The notes below the pieces were generated by a model, which had not been told where the DNA came from, made no database searches, and worked only from the letters and a program-made list of their open reading frames with translations. 64,000 nucleotides of DNA from Oscillospiraceae bacterium (GTDB lineage Bacteria; Bacillota; Clostridia; Oscillospirales; Acutalibacteraceae), in the NCBI GenBank assembly GCA_031271865.1, contig JAISUW010000038.1, positions 1-64,000 on the forward strand, written 5' to 3'. The translations under genes were made by a program, and so were the position numbers. Below are positions 34,698 to 43,118 of the stretch, one piece after another (position 1 is the first letter of the stretch; each line of letters opens with the position of its first letter).

Positions 34698-35203
34698 GCT
34701 TTCTTTCCTCCTGCGAGTAGATTCTGCAATTCGGCATCCTTCTCTTGGACACCGGTCAGCATGTTATGTTTCTGTGCCTCCAGCTTTGCGGCAAGTTCGG
34801 TATCTGCCACAGCCAGAATCTGTGCCGCGAGAACGGCCGCATTGTGCGCCCCATCAATGGCAACTGCCGCAACCGGGATTCCCGGCGGCATCATAACGGT
34901 AGAGAGCAGTGCATCCATCCCATCCAAAGCCTTTGATTTCACGGGAATACCAATCACCGGCAATGAGGTATGCGCCGCTAAGGTTCCGGCAAGGGCGGCG
35001 GACATTCCGGCAGCCGCGATAATAACGCCAAACCCGGCACAGCGGGCGTTTTCGGCATAAGCCGCCGCCTGCGCAGGGGAGCGGTGGGCACTGCATACAT
35101 GCGCCTCGAATTCAATTCCATAGCTTCCGAGTGCCTTCGTGCAGGGCTTCACCGTTTCCCAGTCGGAGATAGAACCTAAGAGCAACAATACTTTTTTCTG
35201 CAT
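34694..35203 (-). CDS. purE: N5-CAIR mutase (PurE, class I)
   Basis: Moves the carboxyl group of N5-carboxyaminoimidazole ribonucleotide to give CAIR. The 169-residue protein has LLLGSISDWETVKPCTKALGSYGIEFEAHVCSAHRSP, covering the class I signature (GSxSD, SAHRxP), and AGMSAALAGTLAAHTSLPVIGIPV. No purK was seen in the window; class I PurE normally works with PurK, which is presumably elsewhere. The ATG at 35203 follows AAAGGA. Upstream lies a leader hairpin. This is the first gene of the pur operon. Confidence 0.95.
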   Translation of the reverse strand: MQKKVLLLLGSISDWETVKPCTKALGSYGIEFEAHVCSAHRSPAQAAAYAENARCAGFGVIIAAAGMSAALAGTLAAHTSLPVIGIPVKSKALDGMDALLSTVMMPPGIPVAAVAIDGAHNAAVLAAQILAVADTELAAKLEAQKHNMLTGVQEKDAELQNLLAGGKKA

Positions 35204-35230
35204 AGGCTTGTCCTTTCGGCTTGAAGTGTT

Positions 35231-35272
35231 ACAAAATGAAACAAAATAAGGTGTAGCATAACTACACCTTAT
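35231..35272 (-). terminator. Terminator-like hairpin in the purE leader
   Basis: An 11-bp perfect stem (ATAAGGTGTAG / CTACACCTTAT, 35246-35272) with a five-base loop is followed on the minus strand by the T-rich TTTGTTTCATTTTGT. It ends only ~28 bases before the purE start codon, leaving no room for a promoter in between. It is therefore either a regulated attenuator or the end of another transcript. No known purine riboswitch was recognised upstream. Confidence 0.6.
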
Positions 35273-35412
35273 ATGAAAGCTATCCGGTTTTGCGAGCAAG
35301 TAAGGGTCATAGTATAATCCTTTCGTGTCTATCCTCCGTCGGAGGTCAGTCAGTTCAGGCGGTCGGCAGATTGGTCGGCGGCATCCTTTGGATGGCATTC
35401 TCTGCTCTTGAT

Positions 35413-35451
35413 TCCGAAAAATTCAAGCCGCCGTCATGAAAACGGCGGCTT
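35413..35451 (-). terminator. Terminator of the 5S rRNA gene
   Basis: A 10-bp stem (AAGCCGCCGT / ACGGCGGCTT, 35425-35451) followed on the minus strand by GAATTTTTCGG. It begins four bases after the 5S RNA end. Confidence 0.85.
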
Positions 35452-35454
35452 CGT

Positions 35455-35570
35455 GTTGGCACCGACTTATCTTCCCGGGACGTCACCATCCAAGTATTGT
35501 CAGCGCGAGTGAGCTTAACTACCGTGTTCGGGATGGGAACGGGTGGAACCTCACTGCCATAGGCACCAAC
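35455..35570 (-). rRNA. rrf: 5S ribosomal RNA (solitary gene)
   Basis: The 116-base minus-strand sequence has the universal 5S core, CCACCCGTTCCCATCCCGAAC, split here as CCACCCGTTCC and CATCCCGAACACGG, followed by AGTTAAGCTC. Its ends (GTTGGTGCC and GGTGCCAAC) pair to form helix I, with wobble pairs. It has its own consensus promoter and terminator. No 16S, 23S or tRNA gene lies within tens of kilobases in this window, so it is not part of an rRNA operon here. Confidence 0.95.
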
Positions 35571-35635
35571 TGGTTCATCAGTTTGGGAATTCGACCGCCC
35601 GCTTGCGCGGGGGTGCTCCCTGCTGGTGTAACTGT

Positions 35636-35664
35636 ATTATATCACATCCGGCGGCGAATGTCAA
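35636..35664 (-). promoter_or_regulatory. Promoter of the solitary 5S gene
   Basis: TTGACA, 17 bp, TATAAT with an extended TGATATAAT on the minus strand, about 65 bp upstream of the mature 5S end. The precursor would include a GC-rich hairpin (CCCGC...GCGGG near 35595-35612). Confidence 0.88.
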
Positions 35665-35749
35665 CACTTTTTTTCAAAAATTTTTCGCTTTGGATGGTTG
35701 CACAGTATTTCATCACAAACAATTGGATATTTATGTCATTTTGACCAAT

Positions 35750-36349
35750 TCAGAAAACATATCGATTTGCCGTGCTGCGCGTCCGGAAGCGCGGATAGAA
35801 GAATCGGTAAGCCTTGGCGGTACGCGTTACCCGCGACACATAGCCATCGGTGTCAGCATAAGGGATATCGCCGACGGTATCCCCTTTGGTCAGTCCCTGC
35901 TCCTCCAGCCATTGCCCGGTTCTGCCCCGGCCGGCATGGTAAGCCGCCAGTACTGTCCGGGTATTACCGAACTCCTTATAGTGCATATCCAGCAGATAAG
36001 CCCCATAGCGCAGCGCCACTTCCGGCACCCAAAGGGCTTCGTTCGGTAAAGTCTCTCCGGTCTTGGTCTGCACCCATGTGAATGTTTCCGGTGTCAACTG
36101 CGTCAAACCCATTGCTCCCGCGTCGGAGAGAGCCCGCGGGTCAAAGTTCGATTCGCATTTTATTACTGCATAGAACAGCTCCGGCTCCAAGTCATAAGCA
36201 GCCGCATAACTCTCCGCCAGTTCCTTATACTGCAACGGGTAAAGAAGCTGCCCCGCCCCCATAATGCCCAGATACAGAAGCACACCCATAATAACCCCCA
36301 ATAGGAGCTTTTTGTTTTGTTTCCGCAAGCGTTTGGGCGTGAGGGACAC
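35750..36349 (-). CDS. Membrane-anchored lytic transglycosylase (SLT domain)
   Basis: A peptidoglycan-cleaving enzyme of 199 residues. A basic N-terminus and one membrane segment (LLLGVIMGVLLYLGIMGAG, ~14-33) place the rest outside the cell. The SLT domain has the catalytic glutamate in YAVIKCESNFDPRALSDAGAMGLTQL (as motif pieces YAVIKCESNF and AMGLTQL), then ALRYGAYLLDMHY and AAYHAGRG. It is the last gene of the pxpA-tsaC-coaE operon. The GTG start lies unusually close to GGGAGG, so the true start may be a few codons later. Confidence 0.9.
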   Translation of the reverse strand: MSLTPKRLRKQNKKLLLGVIMGVLLYLGIMGAGQLLYPLQYKELAESYAAAYDLEPELFYAVIKCESNFDPRALSDAGAMGLTQLTPETFTWVQTKTGETLPNEALWVPEVALRYGAYLLDMHYKEFGNTRTVLAAYHAGRGRTGQWLEEQGLTKGDTVGDIPYADTDGYVSRVTRTAKAYRFFYPRFRTRSTANRYVF

Positions 36350-36394
36350 CTCCCGGCTATAGATATGGTATAGTCTATTTTGCAGTAACCCGAA

Positions 36395-37021
36395 TCAGAA
36401 CTTCGAGGCAGCCGCTGTTTTTGCTGCGGCTATTACTTCTGCAAGCGCATCCATCATATACTCCGGCGTCCATTCGCCGTCATTGTTGATATGGAAGCGG
36501 CAGCAGCTGTAATCCAGATTTTTCTGGGCATCCATACGCTTTTCGGCTGCCTCACGGTTAATCAAATCCCGGTTCATCACGCGCTGAATTCGGATATGGC
36601 GCGGGCAAGTAATCTCCACACACACATCGCACCAACGGATAAAGGTGGACTCCGGCAACGCCGCGCCGTCAAAGACAATGGATTCATATCGGCGGGGAAG
36701 CGTGTGGACAATCCGCAATGCGAGCTTCTCAATCTCAGGGTGCGTAAGCTGAGAGAGCATCCTTCGATTCTCTTCATTGGCAAAAGCACGTTCCGCCAAT
36801 AAGTGGCGCTTCAAACGTCCCTCTTCATCCAAGATGTCCGAGCCGAAATACGCGGCCAAATCGAGCGTTGCTTGCTGCCCCGGACGCGTTATATCGCGGG
36901 CGAGCATATCACAGTCGATAACATAGCAGCCGAGTTCCCGAAAAATATACCCTGCTTCGGTTTTGCCGGAGCCGGACTTGCCCATCAGACCTATAATCGG
37001 CGAGGAGATACCCGGAATCAT
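36395..37021 (-). CDS. coaE: Dephospho-CoA kinase
   Basis: Phosphorylates dephospho-CoA at the 3' hydroxyl, the last step of coenzyme A synthesis. The 208-residue kinase has the P-loop GLMGKSGSGKTEAG, then YVIDCDMLARDITRPGQ and a lid region (RHIRIQRVMNRDLINREAAEKRM). The C-terminus DYSCCRFHINNDGE is usual for CoaE. The start is taken as ATG at 37021 after GGGAG. It lies 52 bp after tsaC on the same strand. Confidence 0.88.
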   Translation of the reverse strand: MIPGISSPIIGLMGKSGSGKTEAGYIFRELGCYVIDCDMLARDITRPGQQATLDLAAYFGSDILDEEGRLKRHLLAERAFANEENRRMLSQLTHPEIEKLALRIVHTLPRRYESIVFDGAALPESTFIRWCDVCVEITCPRHIRIQRVMNRDLINREAAEKRMDAQKNLDYSCCRFHINNDGEWTPEYMMDALAEVIAAAKTAAASKF

Positions 37022-37072
37022 GGAAACACTCCCATTCAAGTTATTTGGAAGCAACAGGGGAAAAGCCGGTCA

Positions 37073-38056
37073 TCACAGTCGGATTACCCGAAACGCAGCG
37101 GCGCGGAGAAGGCGGTTGTAAAGTGCCAGACCCATCCCGATTGGTTCCGGCGCTAAAACAGCCGCACGGCGCATACCGTTTTCATCCAATTCGCGTAAGG
37201 TTCGGAAGAGATCCGCACTGCCTTGAACCGCATCACCGTCAAAGAAAAGGGCGGTATCATATTCTCCTTGGTGCGCAGACAGGTAGGCCAAATAAGCACT
37301 TCTTGTGCCGGAGAAGAGTGTGATCTCGGCCTGCGGGGCATAGTGCTTATACTTCATCCCGGGGGAGGCAGCGGCTTCGTTTGCCTCCAACTGCGCCAAA
37401 ACCGCCGAGGAAACAGCAACCTCCCCGATAGTTTGCCGCAACTCCTCCAATGTTATCCCGCCCGGACGCAAAAGCGTTGGCTTCCCGACCAAGGAGATCA
37501 CTGTGGACTCCACGCCGACGGCACAAGGACCGCCATCCAAAACAGCTGCAACCTTGCCATCCATATCATGCAAAACGTGCGCGGCGGATGTAGGGGACGG
37601 CGCACCGGAAGTGTTTGCACTCGGCGCGGCAAGAGCAGGTACAAACTCTGCGGCGGGCATCGCCGCCAAAACCGCACGCGCCGCCGGGTGGGAAGGCACA
37701 CGCAGTGCCACCGTCGGGAGCCCGGCAGATACGATGTCCGGCACGGCAGCCTTTTTCGGGAGGATGACCGTCAGCGGACCCGGCCAAAAGATGTCTGCCA
37801 AGCATTTGGCTTCCGGCGGAATCTGCGTCACCAGCGAAAAAGCACCCTGTGCCGTTTCGGTATGCACAATGAGGGGATTGTCCTGCGGCCGGCCTTTGGC
37901 AGTAAATATCTTGGCTACGGCGGCAGGTTGAAGTGCGTCCGCCGCGAGACCGTAGACTGTTTCGGTCGGAATCGCAACCAACTCCCCTGCAGCGAGGAGA
38001 GAGGCACTCCGGCAAATATCATCCGCCCGGTCAGCGTTCAACCGTAAGGTATTCAT
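37073..38056 (-). CDS. tsaC: L-threonylcarbamoyladenylate synthase (Sua5 type)
   Basis: Makes threonylcarbamoyl-AMP, the precursor of the t6A37 modification of ANN-decoding tRNAs. At 327 residues it is the two-domain Sua5 form. The YrdC-type domain (GELVAIPTETVYGLAADAL, KGRPQDNPLIVHT, WPGPLTVIL, ALRVPSHPAARAVL, APSANTSGAPSPTSA) is followed by the C-terminal Sua5 domain (SPGMKYKHYAPQAEITLF). The ATG follows AAGGCG. It lies 26 bp after pxpA. Confidence 0.95.
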   Translation of the reverse strand: MNTLRLNADRADDICRSASLLAAGELVAIPTETVYGLAADALQPAAVAKIFTAKGRPQDNPLIVHTETAQGAFSLVTQIPPEAKCLADIFWPGPLTVILPKKAAVPDIVSAGLPTVALRVPSHPAARAVLAAMPAAEFVPALAAPSANTSGAPSPTSAAHVLHDMDGKVAAVLDGGPCAVGVESTVISLVGKPTLLRPGGITLEELRQTIGEVAVSSAVLAQLEANEAAASPGMKYKHYAPQAEITLFSGTRSAYLAYLSAHQGEYDTALFFDGDAVQGSADLFRTLRELDENGMRRAAVLAPEPIGMGLALYNRLLRAAAFRVIRL

Positions 38057-38081
38057 TTTATCGCCTTGTCATTCTCGTTTT

Positions 38082-38843
38082 TTATGCCGCCGCCATTGGT
38101 TCTATATCTATGCCCTCAGCCGTCAGTGCGGCGCGGATTTCCTTTACAAACGCAAGGGCTTTCGGACCGTCCCCATGGACGCAAACGGAGTCCGGAGAAA
38201 GCGGGATGACTTTACCTGTTACTGCTTCCACTGTGCCGTTCTTTACCATGCCTATCACGCGCCGAATCGCGAGAGCTTCATCCGTAATCATAGCCCCCGC
38301 CTTGGTACGCGCCACCAGCGACCCATCCTCTTCATACGCACGGTCGGCAAACACCTCAGAGGCATAGGGCAGACCGATGGCTTTGGCGGCTTCAATCATT
38401 GCACTTCCCGACAGGGCAAGGAGGATGAGCTTCTCATCCACAGAAGCCACGGCCTCGGCAATTGCAGCGGCGAGCAGCGGGTCTTTGCCTGCCATATTAT
38501 ACATCGCACCATGCGGCTTGACGTGGCGCAATTGGGTCCCCGCTGCTTTGCAAAATGCCGCCAAGGCTCCCACTTGATAGGTGACATAGGATCTTACTTC
38601 CGCCGGGGAGGCGGCCAGATTTCTCCGCCCAAAGCCCTGCAAATCAGGATAACCCGGATGCGCACCAACGGAAACACCTGCTTTCGCGCAAAGACCCACC
38701 GTCTGTTCCATCACAAGGGCATCCCCCGCATGGAACCCGCAAGCTATATTCGCAGAAGAAATGTACGGAATCACTTCGGCATCCAACCCTAAGGTATATG
38801 TCCCGAAGCTCTCCCCAAGGTCGCAGTTTAAATCAATGTGCAT
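38082..38843 (-). CDS. pxpA: 5-oxoprolinase subunit A (LamB/YcsF family)
   Basis: A 253-residue member of the LamB/YcsF family. In characterised bacteria PxpA works with PxpB and PxpC to open 5-oxoproline to glutamate using ATP. Motifs are IDLNCDLGESFG at the start, SANIACGFHAGDALVM, GAHPGYPDLQGFGRR, HVKPHGAMYN and VCVHGDGPKAL. PxpB and PxpC are not next to it here, so they are elsewhere or this copy acts differently. It heads a four-gene operon. The ATG follows GGAGGC. Confidence 0.93.
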   Translation of the reverse strand: MHIDLNCDLGESFGTYTLGLDAEVIPYISSANIACGFHAGDALVMEQTVGLCAKAGVSVGAHPGYPDLQGFGRRNLAASPAEVRSYVTYQVGALAAFCKAAGTQLRHVKPHGAMYNMAGKDPLLAAAIAEAVASVDEKLILLALSGSAMIEAAKAIGLPYASEVFADRAYEEDGSLVARTKAGAMITDEALAIRRVIGMVKNGTVEAVTGKVIPLSPDSVCVHGDGPKALAFVKEIRAALTAEGIDIEPMAAA

Positions 38844-38885
38844 GGATGCCTCCTATATCAAAAGTATTGCTTAACCTACCCGCTA

Positions 38886-38914
38886 ATTATAACACACTTC
38901 GGTCGGCTTGTCAA
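38886..38914 (-). promoter_or_regulatory. Promoter of the pxpA-tsaC-coaE-slt operon
   Basis: TTGACA, 17 bp, TATAAT on the minus strand, about 45 bp upstream of the pxpA start codon. Confidence 0.87.
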
Positions 38915-38950
38915 ATACAAATCCGGCAAACCCGCTCCAACACAAAGAAC

Positions 38951-38978
38951 TTGACAAATCCTGAAATATCCTTATAAT
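38951..38978 (+). promoter_or_regulatory. Promoter of the propeller-like protein gene
   Basis: TTGACA, 16 bp, TATAAT, about 32 bp upstream of the ATG. It is divergent from the pxpA promoter. Confidence 0.82.
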
Positions 38979-39010
38979 AGTAACAAATACAACTTAAACA
39001 GGAGAACGCC

Positions 39011-40444
39011 ATGAACATCCGAACCATCGCCGAATACGACTTAGGCCGCCCTCTTGGGCAAGTGCGTTCCATCCCCATACAACTCGGCACGGAAGAATCC
39101 GTCCTCTTCGTCTTCTCCGCAGAGAAAAACGTGGATCCCGGCGAGGAGTATTTCCACTATCCGCAGGACAGCTTAAAGATTGCCCTCTTCACCCGCAGGG
39201 GGGAACGCCTCTGGGAAAAAGACTTAGGTCCCGACAATATCCCGGGGGTCTGGTTCGTGCCTGTCATTGCCTTTGATTTGGACAAAGACGGTAACGATGA
39301 AATCTATTACGTGAACAATATCAACCGCGGTCACCCTTTCAGCATCGTCGGGCGGCAGCTCCAAAAGCTGGATGCCCGCACAGGCGAACCTTGCGGCGCT
39401 TGGCCGTGGCCGCGTTATACGGAAGAGGAGAAGCTCTCCCTCTGCTACCGCTTCTATCTCGCCTGCGGCTATGTGCAAGGCGAACCGGTCCTCATCACAG
39501 CGCAGGGCTGTTATACCAATATGTATCTCCAAGCTTGGAACAGCGGCATGACCCCCCGCTGGACACGTAACATCCTTGACGCAGAACCCGGCTGCCGTGC
39601 CAGTCATGTCTGCCCGGTGCTGGACATCAACAAAGACGGCACAGATGAAATCCTCTGGGGCGAGCGGGCTGTCTCCCTGCACGATGGCACGGATCTCTTC
39701 TGCTGCGACCGCGAAAGCTTCCACGGACACTCGGACATTGTCATTCCGTTTATAGACCATTCGAACGATAATCTATACATATATACCTGCCGCGAAGACG
39801 ACGACGGTCACGGCATCCCCCGCGTAGTTGTCTATGACAGCCAAGGCAACCGCGTCTGGACGGACATGACTCGCGGTCATATGCACTTTGGTTGGCTGGC
39901 ACACACTGCCGACGGTATCACAGCCATGGCGGCACGCGTAGATGTCAGCGAGGTAGACGGTCATATGCACTCCGCAGAGCCAATCCGCAAATTCTACAAC
40001 GCCTTTACCGGTGAGGAAGCCGCACCGCCGGTCCGCGCTGTCCCCGCCTCGTATCCAATAAAAACCGCAGAACAAGGTACGGCATGCGCAGGAGATGCCC
40101 ACACGAAACTGCGCCTCTTGGACATCTACCCCATAGACTTTGACGGTGACAGCATAGACGAGTTCTTTGACAAAGACGGCATCATCCTCAACAGCGCCGG
40201 TGAAATCCTTGCCCGCGCCGAAGGCGAACCCATCCGCATGGGAAAGGTGTTCGCCGATGTTCCCGGCGACCAGTTGATGCTCTTTACCCCGGGCAGACAA
40301 ACCGTGCAGGTTTGGGGCTGCCCGGAAACCATAGAGAGCGAGGCGTATAAAAAGCGCCACAGCACCGGCTTTCACACGTTCAACCAAAAGCTGATGGCTA
40401 CCGGCTACAACAACATTAACTCTGTTCTGAACAGTGCCATGTAG
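39011..40444 (+). CDS. FG-GAP/VCBS-like beta-propeller protein, cytosolic
   Basis: A 477-residue protein with no signal peptide. Three calcium-binding type motifs stand out: DLDKDGNDEI, DINKDGTDEI and DFDGDSIDEF, each in a repeat of the FG-GAP/VCBS kind. Regularly spaced strands such as LKIALFTRRGERLWEKDLG, QLQKLDARTGEPCGAWPW and RVVVYDSQGNRVWTD point to a six- to eight-bladed propeller. The general look recalls rhamnogalacturonan lyase family 11 and related proteins, but I see no decisive catalytic motif. A cytosolic polysaccharide lyase or sugar-binding role is therefore only a guess. It is a single gene with its own promoter and an AACAGGAG site. Confidence 0.55.
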   Translation: MNIRTIAEYDLGRPLGQVRSIPIQLGTEESVLFVFSAEKNVDPGEEYFHYPQDSLKIALFTRRGERLWEKDLGPDNIPGVWFVPVIAFDLDKDGNDEIYYVNNINRGHPFSIVGRQLQKLDARTGEPCGAWPWPRYTEEEKLSLCYRFYLACGYVQGEPVLITAQGCYTNMYLQAWNSGMTPRWTRNILDAEPGCRASHVCPVLDINKDGTDEILWGERAVSLHDGTDLFCCDRESFHGHSDIVIPFIDHSNDNLYIYTCREDDDGHGIPRVVVYDSQGNRVWTDMTRGHMHFGWLAHTADGITAMAARVDVSEVDGHMHSAEPIRKFYNAFTGEEAAPPVRAVPASYPIKTAEQGTACAGDAHTKLRLLDIYPIDFDGDSIDEFFDKDGIILNSAGEILARAEGEPIRMGKVFADVPGDQLMLFTPGRQTVQVWGCPETIESEAYKKRHSTGFHTFNQKLMATGYNNINSVLNSAM

Positions 40445-40512
40445 GCAATCTACAAATCACAGTAAACAGCTATAGGCATTTGCATCCAACCGACGGCAGG
40501 TGCCTCAATGAT

Positions 40513-41490
40513 TCATTGAACCGGCGCATACCCGGCATCCGCCACGCAAGCCCGCCCTGCGTCCGAGAGCAGCCACGCCAAAAGCGCCCGGGCGGTGCCT
40601 CCTTCCGGGGCGTCTTTTCGGATCCCGGCATAGAAGTCGTTGAGCAGCGTATACGCCCCGGCGGAGAGTGCCGCCAAGTCGGGGTACACGCCGTCTATCG
40701 GTATCATCTTCACATTCGGGTCGGCGTACATATTCTCCGCATAGTACCAGACGGAGTACCCCAGCGCATAGCCGTCCTGTCCGTCCGTCCCGGGTACAAA
40801 ACCGGCAATACGCTCCACCAGACCGCCCATCTCCGTCTCGACCAAGTCCTGCGGTGCCTTTGCCATAGGAGTGCCTTGCATGACAAGCTTCTCCATGAGC
40901 GCCTGCGACCCGGAATCTGCGTCCCTTTGGTAAGCGACAATGGGTGCGTCCGTGCCGCCGACCTCTTTCCAATTCGTAACCTTGCCGGTGTAAATATCTT
41001 TGACCTGCTGCACGGTCAGGGAGGCAATGGGATTCTCCGCACTCGTCAGGAACACCAGCGCATCCCGCCCCAACGGGTGCAGTTCCAAGTCCTCCGTATA
41101 CCCATCCGGCACGACCTCACGGTCCTCTTCCTCTTCCTCTGCCGACGGCTCCGCCTCCTCATAGACCAGAATCAAATCCACATCCCCATAGCGCAGCCGC
41201 TCATAGGCTCCCGCCGTTTTGGTGAAATCGACCGCAGCCTCCGCCTGCGCTTCGGTCAATCCGCCCGCCCGCTGCAGCACAAGGTAAGCCAGCGGTATGC
41301 AAGCCGTGGATCCATCCAAAGCGGGCAAGGAAGCGGAATCCAATATAGGCTTCCCGGTCGTGGTAGGCGCCGCCGTCGTAGAGGCCGCCGTGGGTATATC
41401 CGCCGCATCCTGTCCGCCGCCCGTCCCGCAGGAAGTGAAGAGCAGCATCACGGCAACCGCCGCCGCAAAGCCTTTTGTCCGCATTTTCAT
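40513..41490 (-). CDS. PstS-like solute-binding lipoprotein
   Basis: A 325-residue exported binding protein. The signal MLLFTSCGTGG has a lipobox cysteine at about residue 21. A Thr/Ala-rich linker follows, then a PBP-like domain of the phosphate-binding type (LGRDALVFLTSAENPIASLTVQQVKDIYTGKVTNWKEVGG is the diagnostic stretch, residues ~140-180). RDADSGSQALMEKL occupies the usual anion-binding loop. An acidic insert (EEAEPSAEEEEEDREV) is unusual. No pst permease or ATPase genes are adjacent, so it may be a stand-alone sensor or a binding protein for another anion. The ATG follows AGGAGG. Confidence 0.82.
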   Translation of the reverse strand: MKMRTKGFAAAVAVMLLFTSCGTGGGQDAADIPTAASTTAAPTTTGKPILDSASLPALDGSTACIPLAYLVLQRAGGLTEAQAEAAVDFTKTAGAYERLRYGDVDLILVYEEAEPSAEEEEEDREVVPDGYTEDLELHPLGRDALVFLTSAENPIASLTVQQVKDIYTGKVTNWKEVGGTDAPIVAYQRDADSGSQALMEKLVMQGTPMAKAPQDLVETEMGGLVERIAGFVPGTDGQDGYALGYSVWYYAENMYADPNVKMIPIDGVYPDLAALSAGAYTLLNDFYAGIRKDAPEGGTARALLAWLLSDAGRACVADAGYAPVQ

Positions 41491-41569
41491 GTTAAGCCTC
41501 CTAAAGCTATATGGTGTATAATCATCTGCTGCAAATCCCCAAACGGTTCCCTACTCCTTGCTGCGTGCC

Positions 41570-43030
41570 TCAGTCGTCTAACATCTGCCAGCGGCTCTCC
41601 TTGTAGTGCCAAGTACCGTTCTTGTCAATATAGCCTTGGTAATTTCCTCTCGTTACCCAATACAAATCCGGCAATTGCACGCAGCGCGGGTAAAACGAAA
41701 ACCTATCGTACATCGTCCAGAAGTTAAAGTCCTTCAGAATCTCTTCATTCTCATCAAAGACGAACCGGGCGTTCCAATCCGCATCATACTCCGTATGGTA
41801 CACCGATTCCACCTGCGGCAACGCAGCGAGCGGTTTTGCGGCATCCGTAAAATACCAACACTTCCCGCTGGTATCCTCCCACTGCGAGACCCGCACCGGT
41901 CCAATGTCTATGAGGTAATCCGTACCGCTGTCCAGACCGCCGTACAGGTAATACCCGCCGCCGAAAGTATTGCACAGCAGAGGCTCTTGCCAAGTGGTAC
42001 TCGCATAGAAAGCCTCCGGATCCGTCCAAAGCTGCGTACCGTCCCAGTCATACAGCACAACCGGTGTATTGTGGTTAACAGAGTATACAAATACACCACA
42101 AGCCGCACGCAAATAGTCAAGTCCCGCCCCGGAGCGTTCCAACAAAACGTTTCCTTTCTCATCCAAAAGCTGAAATCGGTTTGTGCCCAAGAGCGCATTC
42201 TCTGTTATCAAGCAATAACGCGCTTTTTGAGCGGAAAAGTAGAAGGATTGTCCAAGGCTGAATACTCTCAGCTGCACCTGGCCGGCGGCATTATAGAGCT
42301 TATCGTCCACAAGATAGGGTAAGGTCATTGGCTCTGTTTTGCCTGTATCGGCATGGAAGACCTCCCGCTTGGTCACGTTCCAATCCGCATCAATCTCCTC
42401 CAAGAGGAATGTGTTTTCCCCCATTGCACTGACATTGCGCTGACCGACCTTGTCCCCGTAAGGGAGCAATACCTTTCCGGTCTTGTAATCCAGGATGTTC
42501 AACTGGTGGATACTCTCTGTGTCTTCGTTCTCCACAAGTTCGTCTGTCACAGTGGCTCGCCGCACAATACGGTAGTCTCCCTTTAAATCACCGCCGTAAA
42601 GCGCGAAACCGTCCGTTATCTGTTTACGGCTGCCATCCAAAGCATAAAGGTAGAATTGATGGTTGAAATCGCCGGCAACCGCACAGCTTATCTTCCCGGC
42701 GTCATCATAATGGTAGTAGAGTGTCTGCAACTCCGGTTTCGTTATCCCCTCCGCGCGCTCATTGATGAGAGCAATACGCCATATGTATTCCACAGATGTT
42801 CCGGAGCCGACGGTATCCATAATATAGGTCGGGTACAGCATCGGTCCGCCCTGCGCAGACGGCAGGGAATACTGCACCGCCGCAGGTTCCCGTGCCGGTG
42901 CGGATGTCACCGGGGCGCCGTCATCCGCCGTAATCCCCGGGCTATCCCCCCCGGCATCCCCGACGGAACAAGAAAAAGCACCCCACCCAAGCAACGCTAT
43001 CAAAAGCAACGCAAGAATCCGACGCACCAT
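41570..43030 (-). CDS. Lipoprotein of unknown function, propeller-like
   Basis: A 486-residue predicted lipoprotein. The signal LLLIALLGWGAFSCSVGD has the lipid-modified Cys near residue 21, followed by a flexible Gly/Asp/Pro region. The body is built of repeated short strands with aromatic and Gly/Asp turns (GKISCAVAGDFNHQFYLY, KVLLPYGDKVGQRNVSAMGENTFLL, GNVLLERSGAGLDYL). It ends with a WG-repeat-like motif, YQGYIDKNGTWHY. This suggests a beta-propeller exposed outside the cell. I do not recognise a named family. The start is ATG at 43030 after GGGGAGG. It lies between the PstS-like and prenyltransferase-barrel genes on the same strand. Confidence 0.7.
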   Translation of the reverse strand: MVRRILALLLIALLGWGAFSCSVGDAGGDSPGITADDGAPVTSAPAREPAAVQYSLPSAQGGPMLYPTYIMDTVGSGTSVEYIWRIALINERAEGITKPELQTLYYHYDDAGKISCAVAGDFNHQFYLYALDGSRKQITDGFALYGGDLKGDYRIVRRATVTDELVENEDTESIHQLNILDYKTGKVLLPYGDKVGQRNVSAMGENTFLLEEIDADWNVTKREVFHADTGKTEPMTLPYLVDDKLYNAAGQVQLRVFSLGQSFYFSAQKARYCLITENALLGTNRFQLLDEKGNVLLERSGAGLDYLRAACGVFVYSVNHNTPVVLYDWDGTQLWTDPEAFYASTTWQEPLLCNTFGGGYYLYGGLDSGTDYLIDIGPVRVSQWEDTSGKCWYFTDAAKPLAALPQVESVYHTEYDADWNARFVFDENEEILKDFNFWTMYDRFSFYPRCVQLPDLYWVTRGNYQGYIDKNGTWHYKESRWQMLDD

Positions 43031-43118
43031 AAACAGACCTCCCCGAAAAAATAGAAGCATAAATAGTATACGCTTCTTTTCAGGGAAAGTCAATAGGAAA
43101 GAAGAATACAAACCAAAC

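Larger units (their letters stand above)
35204..35454. other. Region between purE and the 5S rRNA gene
   Basis: About 250 bp. Contains the purE leader hairpin, a second small stem (CCTCC/GGAGG near 35332-35344) and the 5S terminator. I found no convincing minus-strand promoter for the pur operon. A plus-strand TTGCGA-17-TATAAT (35290-35318) is present without an obvious product. Confidence 0.4.

Noticed and set aside
35290..35318. Plus-strand promoter (TTGCGA-17-TATAAT) for a small RNA antisense to the 5S region
   Set aside because: The -35 is weak, and the downstream sequence shows no recognisable RNA family or T-tract terminator on that strand.
35273..35412. Guanine/adenine or PRPP riboswitch in the purE leader
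   Set aside because: I looked for the conserved loop and junction strings of the purine riboswitch and for ykkC/PRPP-type cores and did not find them. Only the terminator-like hairpin is supported.
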